DNA of 34,586 nucleotides from an uncultured Bacillota bacterium. Lineage in GTDB: Bacteria; Bacillota_I; Bacilli_A; RF39; UBA660. The position numbers and the translations under genes were made by a program. Below, in pieces: positions 1 through 8,806 of the stretch (position 1 is the first letter of the stretch; the number at the start of each line of letters is the position of its first letter). The notes beneath the pieces are model-generated. The model saw only the letters and a list, made by a program, of their open reading frames with translations. It was not told where the DNA came from and searched no databases. The stretch is taken from NCBI GenBank assembly GCA_900317975.1, contig ONIZ01000028.1:1-34586 (forward strand). The letters are read 5' to 3'.

Positions 1-728
1 TTATATCTTCCTCCATCAATCTTTATAATTGCATCATTAACGTATTTAGCATCACTACTAGTAAGAAAAACAACAACTTTTGAAATATCTTCAACATCAG
101 CAAATCTGTTTAACAATATTTTACGTTTTTCTTCTTCAATTTGCTCTATACTTAAATTTTGATTCATATCAGTATCCACCCATCCAGGACAAACAGTATT
201 AACTCTAATAAATGGAGCATACTCTCTAGCCATATTATGAGTAAGAGAAATAATACCAATTTTTGATGCATCATATGCAGCACTTTCAGGATAATAAGAA
301 TCTATCGCATTAGAACTACTAATATTAATAATAACTCCTTTTTTATTTTCTAACATAAAACGAGAAGCATATTTACTACAAAGATAAGTTCCAATTAAAT
401 TTACATCTAATATTCTCTTAAAATCTCTAACTTTTATTTCATTAAATAAACTATCCCTACATATTCCACAATTATTTATTAAAATATCTAGTTTACCAAA
501 TTCATCATTAATAGTATTAAACATAGCTTCAACTTGTTCCTCATCAGAAACATCGCATTTAACTACTAATGATTTTACATCATATTTAGATTCAATATAC
601 TTTTGTAATTTCAAGGCATCATCGTCATTATTATGATAATTAATAATAACATCTAAACCTCTTTTAGCATATTCTATTATTAAACTTTTTCCTATACCCC
701 TACTACTACCAGTAACAAGAACAACCAT
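1..728 (-). CDS. SDR-family oxidoreductase, FabG-like (3' end cut by window edge)
   Basis: Classical short-chain dehydrogenase/reductase, 242 codons visible, running off the left edge with probably only a few codons missing (the last residues read VDGG-like IDGGRY). The N-terminal nucleotide-binding motif TGSSRGIG is at residues 6-13 and NNCG at 85-88. The catalytic set is N110, S138, Y152 and K156 in the YDASK motif, so it should be an active NAD(P)(H)-dependent reductase. Its substrate cannot be told from sequence: 3-oxoacyl-ACP reductase (FabG) is the nearest well-known match, but no other fatty-acid genes are in view. The ATG at 728 follows a GAGGTG ribosome site. It is the third gene of an operon, 9 bases after the thioredoxin-like gene. 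Confidence 0.88.
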   Translation of the reverse strand, partial: MVVLVTGSSRGIGKSLIIEYAKRGLDVIINYHNNDDDALKLQKYIESKYDVKSLVVKCDVSDEEQVEAMFNTINDEFGKLDILINNCGICRDSLFNEIKVRDFKRILDVNLIGTYLCSKYASRFMLENKKGVIINISSSNAIDSYYPESAAYDASKIGIISLTHNMAREYAPFIRVNTVCPGWVDTDMNQNLSIEQIEEEKRKILLNRFADVEDISKVVVFLTSSDAKYVNDAIIKIDGGRY

Positions 729-737
729 ATAACACCT

Positions 738-1160
738 CTATTCTTTAAAATATGTACTAATAAAAGAATTATAAGTCTGAACATCTTTTACTTCTATAAG
801 ATAAGAATATAATTCTCCATCTACAATATAAAATATACTAGGAGCAATAACTTTATCTCTATCTAATCCTAATCCAGTTAATATATCTGTAGTTTCATAA
901 ACTTTACTACCATTTAATTCACTATATTCTATTCCATCTTCTTTTAATCTTTTTTTAATATCTTTACAAGTATCACAAGAATTATCAGTATATAACATAA
1001 CAAAAGTTTCTTTATTATTTATTTTCTTTTGAATACTATTAGTTCTTCTAGGTCCAGATACTAATATAACCATAAGACTAAATAAAATAACAACTAATAT
1101 TCCAATACCAACTTTTATAAGAAATTCATTTCTTAATTTTACTAATTCTTCATCTTTCAT
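738..1160 (-). CDS. membrane-anchored thioredoxin-like protein (CxxC)
   Basis: 140 aa. A short charged N-terminus is followed by one membrane segment (about residues 15-35), then a thioredoxin-like fold. The strand FVMLYTD is followed by the redox motif CDTC at residues 62-65 and a helix rich in K, as in thioredoxin and glutaredoxin families. No cis-Pro motif is obvious except APSIFYI near residue 106, which fits that position. It probably acts outside the membrane or at its face in thiol-disulfide exchange; the substrate is unknown. The ATG at 1160 has AAGGAATAATT upstream, lying within the end of the preceding gene (2-base gap), so the two are probably translationally coupled. The preceding gene encodes a Cys-containing anchored protein that could be its partner (inference). 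Confidence 0.75.
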   Translation of the reverse strand: MKDEELVKLRNEFLIKVGIGILVVILFSLMVILVSGPRRTNSIQKKINNKETFVMLYTDNSCDTCKDIKKRLKEDGIEYSELNGSKVYETTDILTGLGLDRDKVIAPSIFYIVDGELYSYLIEVKDVQTYNSFISTYFKE

Positions 1161-1162
1161 AA

Positions 1163-1921
1163 TTATTCCTTAGAAATATTTATTGAATCAAATACATAAT
1201 GATCATCTTTAATATTATAAGTTACTTCATATAAAGTTCCTTTTCTGAAATTATTCATAGTTAAAGCAAGACTATCTCCATTTCTTTCATAATCAGTTAA
1301 ATTATCAAAATTACCAGCTGTAGTTCCATAAGATAGTGCCCCATTATTATTCTTAACAAATATACTTCTTACATATATTTTCAAATCATCAGAACTCTGT
1401 TTACCCATAACTATTCTTTTTAACACATAATTATCATAATTACCTCTACTACATTCACTTGTTCTATATTCATAAGTAGATGTAGCTGTATTAAATTCAT
1501 ATTTAGGACAAGTTTCATAAGTTTGATTAGTAAATCTAACTTTTTCTCCAAAATATTCTTTTATTTCTTGTAATACCTTATCTCCAGAAATATTAACCTG
1601 ATAATTATTTCCATTTTCTCTAATAATTTTATCAACAATTATATTGAACAAATCTTCATCACTTAAATCATTTACAGTAACTTTATTACCAGTAAATAAT
1701 TCACTATCAATAAAAGCATGATCCATATCAGTAACAGATGCACTTTCATCTGTCAAAACATTAAATAAACTATTAATTGTTTCATCACTAGAATCAACAT
1801 ATGTATCAGCTGTAGGACAAGGCATAGGTTCAGGACATTTTTTATTTAAACTAAATCCTAAAGCAACACACATACCAACAACTACTACAAGTAAAACTAA
1901 AATTATAATCTTATCTTTCAT
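1163..1921 (-). CDS. membrane-anchored extracytoplasmic protein of unknown function
   Basis: 252 aa with an N-terminal hydrophobic anchor (about residues 4-24) and a polar, mostly acidic domain predicted outside the membrane. I do not recognise the family. Cysteines lie just after the anchor (KKCPEPMPCP) and in the middle (TCPKYE, SECSRG), a pattern compatible with disulfides. The frame is open a little further upstream to a GTG at 1927, but that GTG is part of the Shine-Dalgarno sequence GAGGTG, so the ATG at 1921 is the likely start. It is first in an operon with the thioredoxin-like and SDR genes. The operon begins directly after the ileS terminator. Confidence 0.7.
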   Translation of the reverse strand: MKDKIIILVLLVVVVGMCVALGFSLNKKCPEPMPCPTADTYVDSSDETINSLFNVLTDESASVTDMDHAFIDSELFTGNKVTVNDLSDEDLFNIIVDKIIRENGNNYQVNISGDKVLQEIKEYFGEKVRFTNQTYETCPKYEFNTATSTYEYRTSECSRGNYDNYVLKRIVMGKQSSDDLKIYVRSIFVKNNNGALSYGTTAGNFDNLTDYERNGDSLALTMNNFRKGTLYEVTYNIKDDHYVFDSINISKE

Positions 1922-1953
1922 AAACACCTCTATATTATAAATATATTATACTA

Positions 1954-1980
1954 TAAAAAAAGTATAGTTACCTATACTTT
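1954..1980 (-). terminator. Rho-independent terminator of ileS
   Basis: On the minus strand the sequence AAAGTATAG-GTAA-CTATACTTT forms a 9-bp stem with a 4-base loop followed by a T run. The ileS stop codon TAG lies inside the left arm. It separates ileS from the downstream operon. Confidence 0.85.
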
Positions 1981-4900
1981 TTCAACTTTTACGAAACACT
2001 TAACATCATTAAGGTCATATTCTTCAGTTAAACTTGTATCTTTAATTAGCTTATCTCCAAGAACTTCACCCATAATATAATCTTTATATTTCTTAAACAT
2101 CTTTTCAATTGAGTCATCACCATTATAGTAAACTTTAATGTGATCAGTTATAACAAAATCAGCTTCTTTTCTTAGATTTTGTACATTTCTAACAAATTCT
2201 CTTGCTAATCCTTCTAATATTAAATCTTCATCTAAATTAGTATCTAATACTACACAAGTAATTTGAGAAGCAACAGTAGCAAATCCACTCTTTTGTTTTA
2301 ATGTTATTAATACCATATCTTCAGTAATAGTATAATCATCACCACCAAGAGATAATACTAATCCACCATTTTTAATTTTTTCAATTGAATCATTATCTAT
2401 ACTTTCAAGTCTTTCTTGTAATAGTTTTACTCTAGGTCCAAGAATCTTACCAACTACTTTAAAGTTAGGTTTAACAGAATATTCTAAATATTCATTCATA
2501 TCTTTTTCAAACTTAACTTCTTTAACATTTAATTCTTCTTCTATTATATAAACTAAATCTCCAATAACTTTTTTATCTTCATAAGGAAGAATTAAACTTC
2601 TAATTGGTTGTCTTACTTTGATATTAACCCCTTCTCTAGCATTTCTACCTAAAGAACAAACTTCTCTAACTAAATCCATTTTTTCTTCTGCTTTTTCATT
2701 TATTAGAGTTTTCTTATATTTAGGGAATTCTGCTAAATGAACTGATTCTTCACCTGTAAGATTTCTATATATTTCCTCAGTTAAGAAAGGTGTAATTGGA
2801 GCACATAACTTACATAAAGTAACTAATGTTTCATAAGTAGTTTGATAAACTGCTTTCTTACTATCATTTAATTCACTATCCCAGAATCTTCTTCTATTAC
2901 TTCTAATATACCAGTTAGAGAAATCATCATTTAAGAAAGGAACTACTAAACGAGTAACTTTATTTAAATCATACTCTTCATACGCATTAACAACATCTTT
3001 AACTAATTTATTTAGTTTAGATAATAACCATTTATCAATTAACTCTCTATCCTTTACAGGAACATCATATTCTCTAGGATCAATATTATCTGCATTAGCA
3101 TACATCTCAAAGAATGAATATAAATTCTTAAAAGTAGATGTATATTTAGAATAGATTTCTTTTACTCCATCTTCATCAAATTTAAGTGGTGTCCATACTG
3201 GAGATGCATAAGGAAGATAATATCTAATTGTATCAGCACCATATTTCTCTAACATACTGAAAGGTTCTACTGCATTTCCTTTAGATTTATGCATCTTATG
3301 ACCATTCTTATCTAATAATAAGTCATTTACAAGTACATTCTTATATGGAGAACAACCTTTTAAGAACACAGAAATAACTATTAATGAATAGAACCATCCT
3401 CTAGTTTGATCTACTCCTTCACAGATAAAATCTGCAGGGAATTGTGTTTCAAAGAAATCCATATTTTCAAATGGATAATGATATTGAGCAAAAGGCATGG
3501 CTCCACTATCAAACCAACAATCTATTACATCAGTTACACGAGACATTTCCTTACCACATTTACTACAAGTAATATGAATATTATCAACTACTGGTCTATG
3601 TAAATCTACTGTTTTAACATCAACTTTTTCTATTGCTTTTTCTGCTAATTCTTCACGTGAACCAATCATTTCCATATGACCACATTCACATCTCCATAAA
3701 GGTAATGGACATCCCCAATATCTACTTCTAGAAATAGCCCAGTCATTCATATTTTCTAACCAGTTACCAAATCTCTTTTCTCCAACATAACTAGGATACC
3801 AATTAACTTTCTTATTAGCTTTAATGATCTTATCTTGTAATTTAGTAACCTCTAAATAGAATGAAGGCTTAGAATAATAAATTAATGGAGAACCACATCT
3901 CCAACAATGTGGATAATCGTGTTCTATTTTTTGTTTTTTAAATAATTTATCATTATCTTTTAACCATTTAATTATTTCAAGTTCTAAATCAGAATCAGTA
4001 ACAAGTCTACCCTTCCAAGGACCCTCAGTATAACATCCATCATCTCCAACAGGATTAACATAAGGAATATTATATTTCTTACAAGCTTTAGCATCGTCTT
4101 CACCAAAAGCAGGAGCAATATGAACTACACCAGTACCATCACTCATAGTAACATATTCATCACATATTACAAAAAATGCTTTTCCAGACACTTCAATATA
4201 AGGTATTAATTGTTCATATTCCATATACTCTAAATCTTTACCTAAGTATTCTTCTACTACTTCTGCATCTTCTCCTAATATTTGTTTATATAATGCTTTA
4301 GCAAGAATAAAGTTATATCCTTTAGAATTAACTTTAACATATTCTTCTTTTGGATTAACACATAATGCTAAGTTAGCAAGTAAAGTCCAAGGAGTTGTAG
4401 TCCAAGCTAAGAAATAAGTATTATCTAACCCTTTAGCTTTAAAAGGTAAAAATACTGAATTAACTGAAACAGTCTTATATCCTTGAGCAACTTCATGTGA
4501 AGCAAGACCAGTACCACATCTAGGACAATAAGGTAATATCTTAGCTCCCTCATAGAATAATCCTTCATCAAAAAATTTCTTTAAAATATACCATTCAGTT
4601 TCAATATAATTATTATCATAAGTTATATAAGGATTTTCTAAATCAATAAATTGACCCATCTTAGTAGTTAATCTATCAAAAGCATCTTGATTAGTCATTA
4701 CATCTTCTCTACATTTTTTATTGAATTTTTCTATTCCATATTTTTCAATATCTGCTTTTCCATTAAATCCTAAATCTTTTTCAACTTTAACTTCAACTGG
4801 TAAACCATGTGTATCCCAACCTATCTTACGATAAACTTGTTTTCCACACATTGTCTTATATTTACAAAAAGCATCTTTTAAGAACTTAGCTAACATGTGA

Positions 4901-5070
4901 TGTAATCCAGGATTACCATTCGCAGTAGCAGGTCCATCATAGAAAACCCATTTATTATCATCATTTCTACTTTTAATACTTTTATCTAAAATATTAATAC
5001 TCTTCCAATATTCAGTAACCTTATCTTCACAAGCACTTATAGTATTATTATTTAATTTTTCAAATGACAT
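1972..5070 (-). CDS. ileS: isoleucyl-tRNA synthetase
   Basis: 1032 aa class Ia aminoacyl-tRNA synthetase that charges tRNA-Ile in the cytoplasm. The HIGH-type motif appears as NPGLHH (H57, H58), as in the long bacterial/eukaryote-like IleRS subfamily. The second signature is KMHKSKGN at about residues 592-599, with His in place of the usual Ser of KMSKS. The editing (CP1) domain contains WTTTPWT, and there are several CxxC pairs (CPRCG, CWRCG, CECG, CSKCG). Length fits the family. An upstream in-frame TTG at 5088 would add six residues overlapping the ribosome site; the ATG at 5070 follows AGGAGG at proper spacing and is chosen. Expression is controlled by the T-box leader directly upstream. 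It sits after sepF and divIVA as in many Bacillota. Confidence 0.97.
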   Translation of the reverse strand: MSFEKLNNNTISACEDKVTEYWKSINILDKSIKSRNDDNKWVFYDGPATANGNPGLHHMLAKFLKDAFCKYKTMCGKQVYRKIGWDTHGLPVEVKVEKDLGFNGKADIEKYGIEKFNKKCREDVMTNQDAFDRLTTKMGQFIDLENPYITYDNNYIETEWYILKKFFDEGLFYEGAKILPYCPRCGTGLASHEVAQGYKTVSVNSVFLPFKAKGLDNTYFLAWTTTPWTLLANLALCVNPKEEYVKVNSKGYNFILAKALYKQILGEDAEVVEEYLGKDLEYMEYEQLIPYIEVSGKAFFVICDEYVTMSDGTGVVHIAPAFGEDDAKACKKYNIPYVNPVGDDGCYTEGPWKGRLVTDSDLELEIIKWLKDNDKLFKKQKIEHDYPHCWRCGSPLIYYSKPSFYLEVTKLQDKIIKANKKVNWYPSYVGEKRFGNWLENMNDWAISRSRYWGCPLPLWRCECGHMEMIGSREELAEKAIEKVDVKTVDLHRPVVDNIHITCSKCGKEMSRVTDVIDCWFDSGAMPFAQYHYPFENMDFFETQFPADFICEGVDQTRGWFYSLIVISVFLKGCSPYKNVLVNDLLLDKNGHKMHKSKGNAVEPFSMLEKYGADTIRYYLPYASPVWTPLKFDEDGVKEIYSKYTSTFKNLYSFFEMYANADNIDPREYDVPVKDRELIDKWLLSKLNKLVKDVVNAYEEYDLNKVTRLVVPFLNDDFSNWYIRSNRRRFWDSELNDSKKAVYQTTYETLVTLCKLCAPITPFLTEEIYRNLTGEESVHLAEFPKYKKTLINEKAEEKMDLVREVCSLGRNAREGVNIKVRQPIRSLILPYEDKKVIGDLVYIIEEELNVKEVKFEKDMNEYLEYSVKPNFKVVGKILGPRVKLLQERLESIDNDSIEKIKNGGLVLSLGGDDYTITEDMVLITLKQKSGFATVASQITCVVLDTNLDEDLILEGLAREFVRNVQNLRKEADFVITDHIKVYYNGDDSIEKMFKKYKDYIMGEVLGDKLIKDTSLTEEYDLNDVKCFVKVEKV

Positions 5071-5084
5071 ATTTTTCCCTCCTA

Positions 5085-5288
5085 ACAAAAAAAAGATGCT
5101 ACCAAAGGACGATCTAGTCGTGGTACCACCTTATTTACTTCTTAATACTCGTAACGTGAGACTCCCGTATTTGTCTTATCCACAAATAACACTTGAAAGT
5201 GATCTAGAAATATATTTGTAATTCTTTTTCACCAACCAAGAACTCTCTAATACTCTTATATTTCCCGTCTTTCGCACTTGCTTTACTT
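5085..5288 (-). promoter_or_regulatory. T-box leader (Ile) upstream of ileS
   Basis: Reading the minus strand, the leader has the Stem I marks AGAGAG (near 5250) and GGTTGGTGAAA (near 5235), and a candidate specifier codon ATC (Ile) at 5203-5201. It then has the T-box antiterminator sequence AAGGTGGTACCACG (5119-5132). A competing terminator hairpin spans about 5098-5127 and is followed by eight T residues (5087-5094). T-boxes sense uncharged tRNA by pairing with the anticodon at the specifier and the CCA end at the antiterminator. Uncharged tRNA-Ile should therefore allow read-through into ileS. The specifier position is read by eye. Confidence 0.92.
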
Positions 5289-5294
5289 ATTGAT

Positions 5295-5321
5295 ATTATC
5301 ACACATTTTATAAATTTACAA
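5295..5321 (-). promoter_or_regulatory. promoter of the ileS T-box transcript
   Basis: Minus-strand TTGTAA (5321-5316) and GATAAT (5300-5295), with an extended -10 TGT in front. The spacer is short (15 bases), so the -35 assignment is uncertain. The -35 overlaps the stop codon of the gene upstream. Confidence 0.5.
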
Positions 5322-5849
5322 TTGTTTTAATACTTTATTTTTATTAATTGGTCTAGCAAAAACTCTAAATATATTATTAGTTTGACAATCCTCAATTTCA
5401 AAAGCATCAACAATATAATTGAAAGAATCTGAACAATCATCAAAACCATTATTAACTGATTTGCTATAACTTATAATAATAGAATTATCTTTTCTAATAA
5501 TATGTGCTTCATTAATCTGATTAATAGGAGTATCATCTTTAAATAAACAAAATCTATTAAAATATACTACTCCACCATCTCTATTTAAATTAACACTTAT
5601 TTTATCACTGCACTTATCACCATCATCATCTACATATCCACAATCTAAACTTAAATTAAAATCACTTAAATTATCATTATCATCAAAGTTGTAGAAAAAA
5701 CTACCATTAAATTTACCATCACAACTTAAAAGATCATTTAATGAAATAAATTCTCCGGAAAAATTTTCACTTAAAGTAGATAATAAACTATTTGAAATAC
5801 TAAAACAATAATCATAAACATCATTATCAATCTTTGCATTATGCTTCAT
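5316..5849 (-). CDS. hypothetical acidic protein, 177 aa
   Basis: I do not recognise this protein. It has no signal peptide or membrane segment and is rich in Asp, Asn and Ser (runs such as DDNDN and DDDGD), with several scattered Cys residues. The second half reads like beta-strands. The frame is open to a TTG at 5864, but GGGGG at 5860-5864 is a good ribosome site for the ATG at 5849, which is chosen. It lies between divIVA and ileS, where other Bacillota usually have nothing or ylm-type genes. A near-consensus promoter sits directly upstream, so it may be one of the most highly transcribed genes of the window. Confidence 0.7.
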   Translation of the reverse strand: MKHNAKIDNDVYDYCFSISNSLLSTLSENFSGEFISLNDLLSCDGKFNGSFFYNFDDNDNLSDFNLSLDCGYVDDDGDKCSDKISVNLNRDGGVVYFNRFCLFKDDTPINQINEAHIIRKDNSIIISYSKSVNNGFDDCSDSFNYIVDAFEIEDCQTNNIFRVFARPINKNKVLKQL

Positions 5850-5875
5850 ATTATATACCCCCAAAGAGCTAAAAT

Positions 5876-5904
5876 ATTATAACAAAAAATGAGTAATCTG
5901 TCAA
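5876..5904 (-). promoter_or_regulatory. strong consensus SigA-type promoter
   Basis: Minus strand TTGACA (5904-5899), a 17-base spacer, then TATAAT (5881-5876) preceded by TGT, giving an extended -10. Both hexamers match consensus exactly. It reads into the 177-aa gene. The -35 lies in the loop of the divIVA terminator. Confidence 0.85.
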
Positions 5905-5914
5905 AAATTACTCA
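5884..5914 (-). terminator. terminator after divIVA
   Basis: Minus strand TGAGTAAT and ATTACTCA form an 8-bp stem with loop TTTTGACAG, followed by TTTTTTG. The divIVA stop codon is in the left arm and the -35 box of the next promoter is in the loop. Confidence 0.82.
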
Positions 5915-6303
5915 TTATCAAAATCTAATATTTCAATCTCTTTAGAAATAGCCTCTTGTTCTTTCATTAATATTTGAAATCTCTTCTTAAATATTTTAAT
6001 ACTTTTTTCTAATCTAATACTTCGAGCTTCCAAATCGTTAGCCCTAACTAATGCGTCATTAACTATTAAACTAGCACTTTTTTTAGCACTAGAAATAATA
6101 TTTTCAGCATCTTCTAATTCTTTATTAGTATCATCTTCTTTTTTGTTTTCATACTCTTGTAGTTTCTTTTCTAATTCATCAATCTTATCCTGTTGTGCCT
6201 TACATTTACTAATAATTTGTTCAGTATTATTAATAACCTCATCAATAAAAGCATTAACTTCTTGAACATTATAGCCCTTTTCTGAATAACTAAATTTTTT
6301 CAA
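5908..6303 (-). CDS. divIVA: DivIVA-domain division/polarity protein
   Basis: 131 aa. The N-terminus KKFSYSEKGYNVQEVNAFID resembles the lipid-binding DivIVA domain (the GY-x-x-x-EVxxFxxxV pattern), followed by a long heptad-rich coiled coil (about residues 30-125). DivIVA proteins bind curved membrane at septum and poles and recruit division and wall proteins. The protein is short; Bacillus DivIVA is about 164 aa. It lies 30 bases after sepF, in the same order as sepF-...-divIVA-ileS of other Bacillota, which supports the call. A related DivIVA-domain protein such as GpsB is possible, but synteny favours DivIVA. Confidence 0.85.
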   Translation of the reverse strand: MKKFSYSEKGYNVQEVNAFIDEVINNTEQIISKCKAQQDKIDELEKKLQEYENKKEDDTNKELEDAENIISSAKKSASLIVNDALVRANDLEARSIRLEKSIKIFKKRFQILMKEQEAISKEIEILDFDNE

Positions 6304-6333
6304 CCCAAATCACCCCGATAATAAGATTAATTT

Positions 6334-6768
6334 CTAAAAGAAATCCGCCTCATCATCACTAGCCTTTTTACCATTACCATTACGAGCAACTTTTTCAGCT
6401 TTCTCATCAGTAATAGTTCCCTCAATATTATAATTATTAGGAGTTGCTAAAAAGATACCTCCACCTAACTTTTGTAATTGACCACCTATAGCATATATAG
6501 TACCTGATAAGAAATCTATAATTCTTTTTGCTTGATCAGGTGTAACTCTTTTTAAATTAACAACAACAGCACTTCTATTTTTTAAATAATCAGCTATTTG
6601 TTGTGATTCACTATAAGCACGAGGTTCTAGTAACATCATTCTACTACCAGCCATTCCATTAGTATTATGGAACTCTTCTTTAGAAGTAGTGTAGAATTCT
6701 TCTTCTCCCTCTATTTCCTTAGGTTCATCGCTACTACCCCCAGTTAGAAAATCTGTAAGTTTACTCAT
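6334..6768 (-). CDS. sepF: SepF, FtsZ-binding septum protein
   Basis: 144 aa, the usual size. The short N-terminal helix [11 protein letters not shown] matches the membrane-binding amphipathic helix of SepF, followed by an acidic linker. The SepF core covers about residues 45-125 and includes [31 protein letters not shown] and IFLATP. SepF polymerises, binds the FtsZ tail and tethers the Z ring to the membrane. The ATG at 6768 has GGAGGAATAATT upstream. It heads the transcription unit with divIVA, with its own promoter at 6793-6821. The ylmG and ylmH genes usually found between sepF and divIVA are absent. Confidence 0.95.
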   Translation of the reverse strand: MSKLTDFLTGGSSDEPKEIEGEEEFYTTSKEEFHNTNGMAGSRMMLLEPRAYSESQQIADYLKNRSAVVVNLKRVTPDQAKRIIDFLSGTIYAIGGQLQKLGGGIFLATPNNYNIEGTITDEKAEKVARNGNGKKASDDEADFF

Positions 6769-6792
6769 AATTATTCCTCCAACTCTTATTTA

Positions 6793-6821
6793 ATTCTATC
6801 ATATATTTCAAAATGTTCCAA
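6793..6821 (-). promoter_or_regulatory. sepF promoter
   Basis: Minus strand TTGGAA (6821-6816), a 17-base spacer, then TAGAAT (6798-6793) preceded by TGA, an extended -10. It lies in the 56-base gap between the HerA-type ATPase gene and sepF. Confidence 0.72.
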
Positions 6822-6824
6822 GTA

Positions 6825-8750
6825 TTATAAAACATTATTTACATCTAATAATTCAGTTTTAGTACTAACATCTTCATTAAAGAAGTTATTAGTTCTGCCT
6901 GCCATAACCCCTCCAACAGGATTACTACCACCAATAACAGTTTTGTCTTTAGCTTCTACTGGCTTAGCAGCTTTTATAGCTTCAGGCCTACTATACCATA
7001 CAGTTTGTAAGTTAACATTATTAGAAAGTGGTCTAGGATCAGGTATTTCTATATGCATAGAAATAGGAACTTTAAAAGCAGATCCAAATGCTATACAGTT
7101 ACCAGGTTTTAAGTTTTTAAGTTCTAATACAACTTCATTAGTAATATTAGGAACCATATTCTTAATAAAATCTAAATCAATTGGATGTAATACCCTTAAA
7201 ATCAAGAAATTACTACATTGAGATATACAAGTATCAGAAAGTTCACTAGGCCTTTGTGTAATCAATCCAAGAAAGCATCCATATTTACGACCTTCTTTAG
7301 CAATTCTTTCAAATATATTATATCCTAATAATTCTCTATCATTATCATTTTGTACATATCTATGAGCTTCTTCTATTACTATATGATATGCTGTACTTCC
7401 TCTAGGTTTAGTATAACTACTCTTCATGAAAAACATTCTAGAAATAATCTTAGTAATAGCTTTAGCAACTCTATCATCAACATAATTAATACTAAAGTCA
7501 ATGATTTGACATTTAGATTGTTTATCATCTAAAAATAATAATGAATTAAGATAATCATCTTTAGTTATATAATTTGGATAAGAAAAATATTTAGCATTTT
7601 CTCCATTAACTAAAGCATGTAATCTAACATTAATTATATTAGCATAATCAAACACTTTATTACTTGATAAAGTACCTTCATCAATCATAGCAAATTCTAA
7701 AGCTAACTCTAAATCAGCTAAAGTATAAAATTTATTTAACTCTTCTTCAGGAACATCAAAACTTCCATCTATAATAAATCCTCTAATAAAATCAACCACT
7801 AATTCCATTTCTTGCATCTTACCTGTTTTATCAACATATAAACATTGTTTTAATGTTCTAGTGTAACCAGGTTGTACAATAGGAGTATTTAAATTAAGAA
7901 GAGGAGTATTAAATTTAGTTAATACTGCAACTACCTGATCATGCACTTTAACTGAATCATTACCAGATAACATAATATCTTGAACAGCACGAGCAATTAT
8001 ATCATCTTTTTTCTTAATAGTACTTTCACTACTTCCTGTAAGTATAGGCACTAACTTTAACATCTTCTCAATTAAAGGTAATTGAGCAGCATCATTAGCA
8101 TCTAATAATAAAGCTAAGTCATCTACATCTAATAACCATACAGGAATTCTTAATAGTAAATCTTCTCCAACTTCAGGATTAGTAGTATAACATTTATAAT
8201 TAAGTGAAGGATTAATACTATGTATATTTTTAAAAGCATTACCATATTCACCATAAGCATCAAATAATATTAAATTTGTATTTAAAGGTGCATTTTGAGT
8301 TTTAAATATCTTTTGAAATACAGAAGCTACAGCACAACTCTTTCCTGAACCAGAATTTCCAAATATAGAAAAATGATTACTGAAAAAGTCATTTATACTA
8401 ACATTAATTTTATAATTAGGATAAACATTGCTTATTCCAAAATTAGCAGTTCCAAATACAGTTTCAGGAGAGCCTATAATAGGACCCAATTCTTCTATAG
8501 TAACTAATCTAACTTTACTCTTAAAAGAAGGACGCGAAGTTGCTCCTGGAACAAATTCATCTCCTACAATTTCCCCAACAATATTAACAAACATTTGATT
8601 TTGATCAACACTAGCTACTTCTCCAACGATTTTACTAGAATCATCTTCAAAAACAACATGCAATCCAATTAGGTTAGGTTGAACATTAATATCAATGCTT
8701 AGTTTAATAATTACAGAACTGCCACTAATTTCTAAAATATTTCCTAGCAT
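6825..8750 (-). CDS. HerA-type (DUF87) hexameric ATPase
   Basis: 641 aa. Residues 1-85 look like the HAS beta-barrel that precedes HerA ATPase cores. The Walker A motif GNSGSGKS is at 131-138, the Walker B HIVIEE at 456-461. An arginine-finger region EGRKYG is near 486-491 and a TQRPSEL motif near 499-504, all hallmarks of the HerA/FtsK DNA-pumping superfamily. HerA normally works with the nuclease NurA or with SIR2 and other effectors; none is adjacent. A VirB4-like role in secretion is an alternative, since VirB4 is a sister group. The ATG at 8750 follows GAGGGTG. Three genes of unknown role lie directly upstream, behind a terminator. Confidence 0.85.
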   Translation of the reverse strand: MLGNILEISGSSVIIKLSIDINVQPNLIGLHVVFEDDSSKIVGEVASVDQNQMFVNIVGEIVGDEFVPGATSRPSFKSKVRLVTIEELGPIIGSPETVFGTANFGISNVYPNYKINVSINDFFSNHFSIFGNSGSGKSCAVASVFQKIFKTQNAPLNTNLILFDAYGEYGNAFKNIHSINPSLNYKCYTTNPEVGEDLLLRIPVWLLDVDDLALLLDANDAAQLPLIEKMLKLVPILTGSSESTIKKKDDIIARAVQDIMLSGNDSVKVHDQVVAVLTKFNTPLLNLNTPIVQPGYTRTLKQCLYVDKTGKMQEMELVVDFIRGFIIDGSFDVPEEELNKFYTLADLELALEFAMIDEGTLSSNKVFDYANIINVRLHALVNGENAKYFSYPNYITKDDYLNSLLFLDDKQSKCQIIDFSINYVDDRVAKAITKIISRMFFMKSSYTKPRGSTAYHIVIEEAHRYVQNDNDRELLGYNIFERIAKEGRKYGCFLGLITQRPSELSDTCISQCSNFLILRVLHPIDLDFIKNMVPNITNEVVLELKNLKPGNCIAFGSAFKVPISMHIEIPDPRPLSNNVNLQTVWYSRPEAIKAAKPVEAKDKTVIGGSNPVGGVMAGRTNNFFNEDVSTKTELLDVNNVL

Positions 8751-8774
8751 GCAAACACCCTCTATTCTCTTAAT

Positions 8775-8780
8775 AGTATA
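8775..8780 (-). promoter_or_regulatory. possible extended -10 for the HerA-type gene
   Basis: Minus strand TGATATACT gives an extended -10 box just after the terminator of the upstream operon. No good -35 is seen, so this is tentative. Confidence 0.35.
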
Positions 8781-8806
8781 TCAAAAATAAAAATAAAATA
8801 AAAGAG

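Noticed and set aside
3406..3603. Plus-strand reading frame inside ileS
   Set aside because: It is antisense to strongly conserved ileS sequence, lacks a ribosome site and has no recognisable protein features.
6825..8750. HerA-NurA repair or HerA-SIR2/HerA-DUF4297 defence pair
   Set aside because: No nuclease, SIR2 or similar effector domain was seen in the neighbouring genes.
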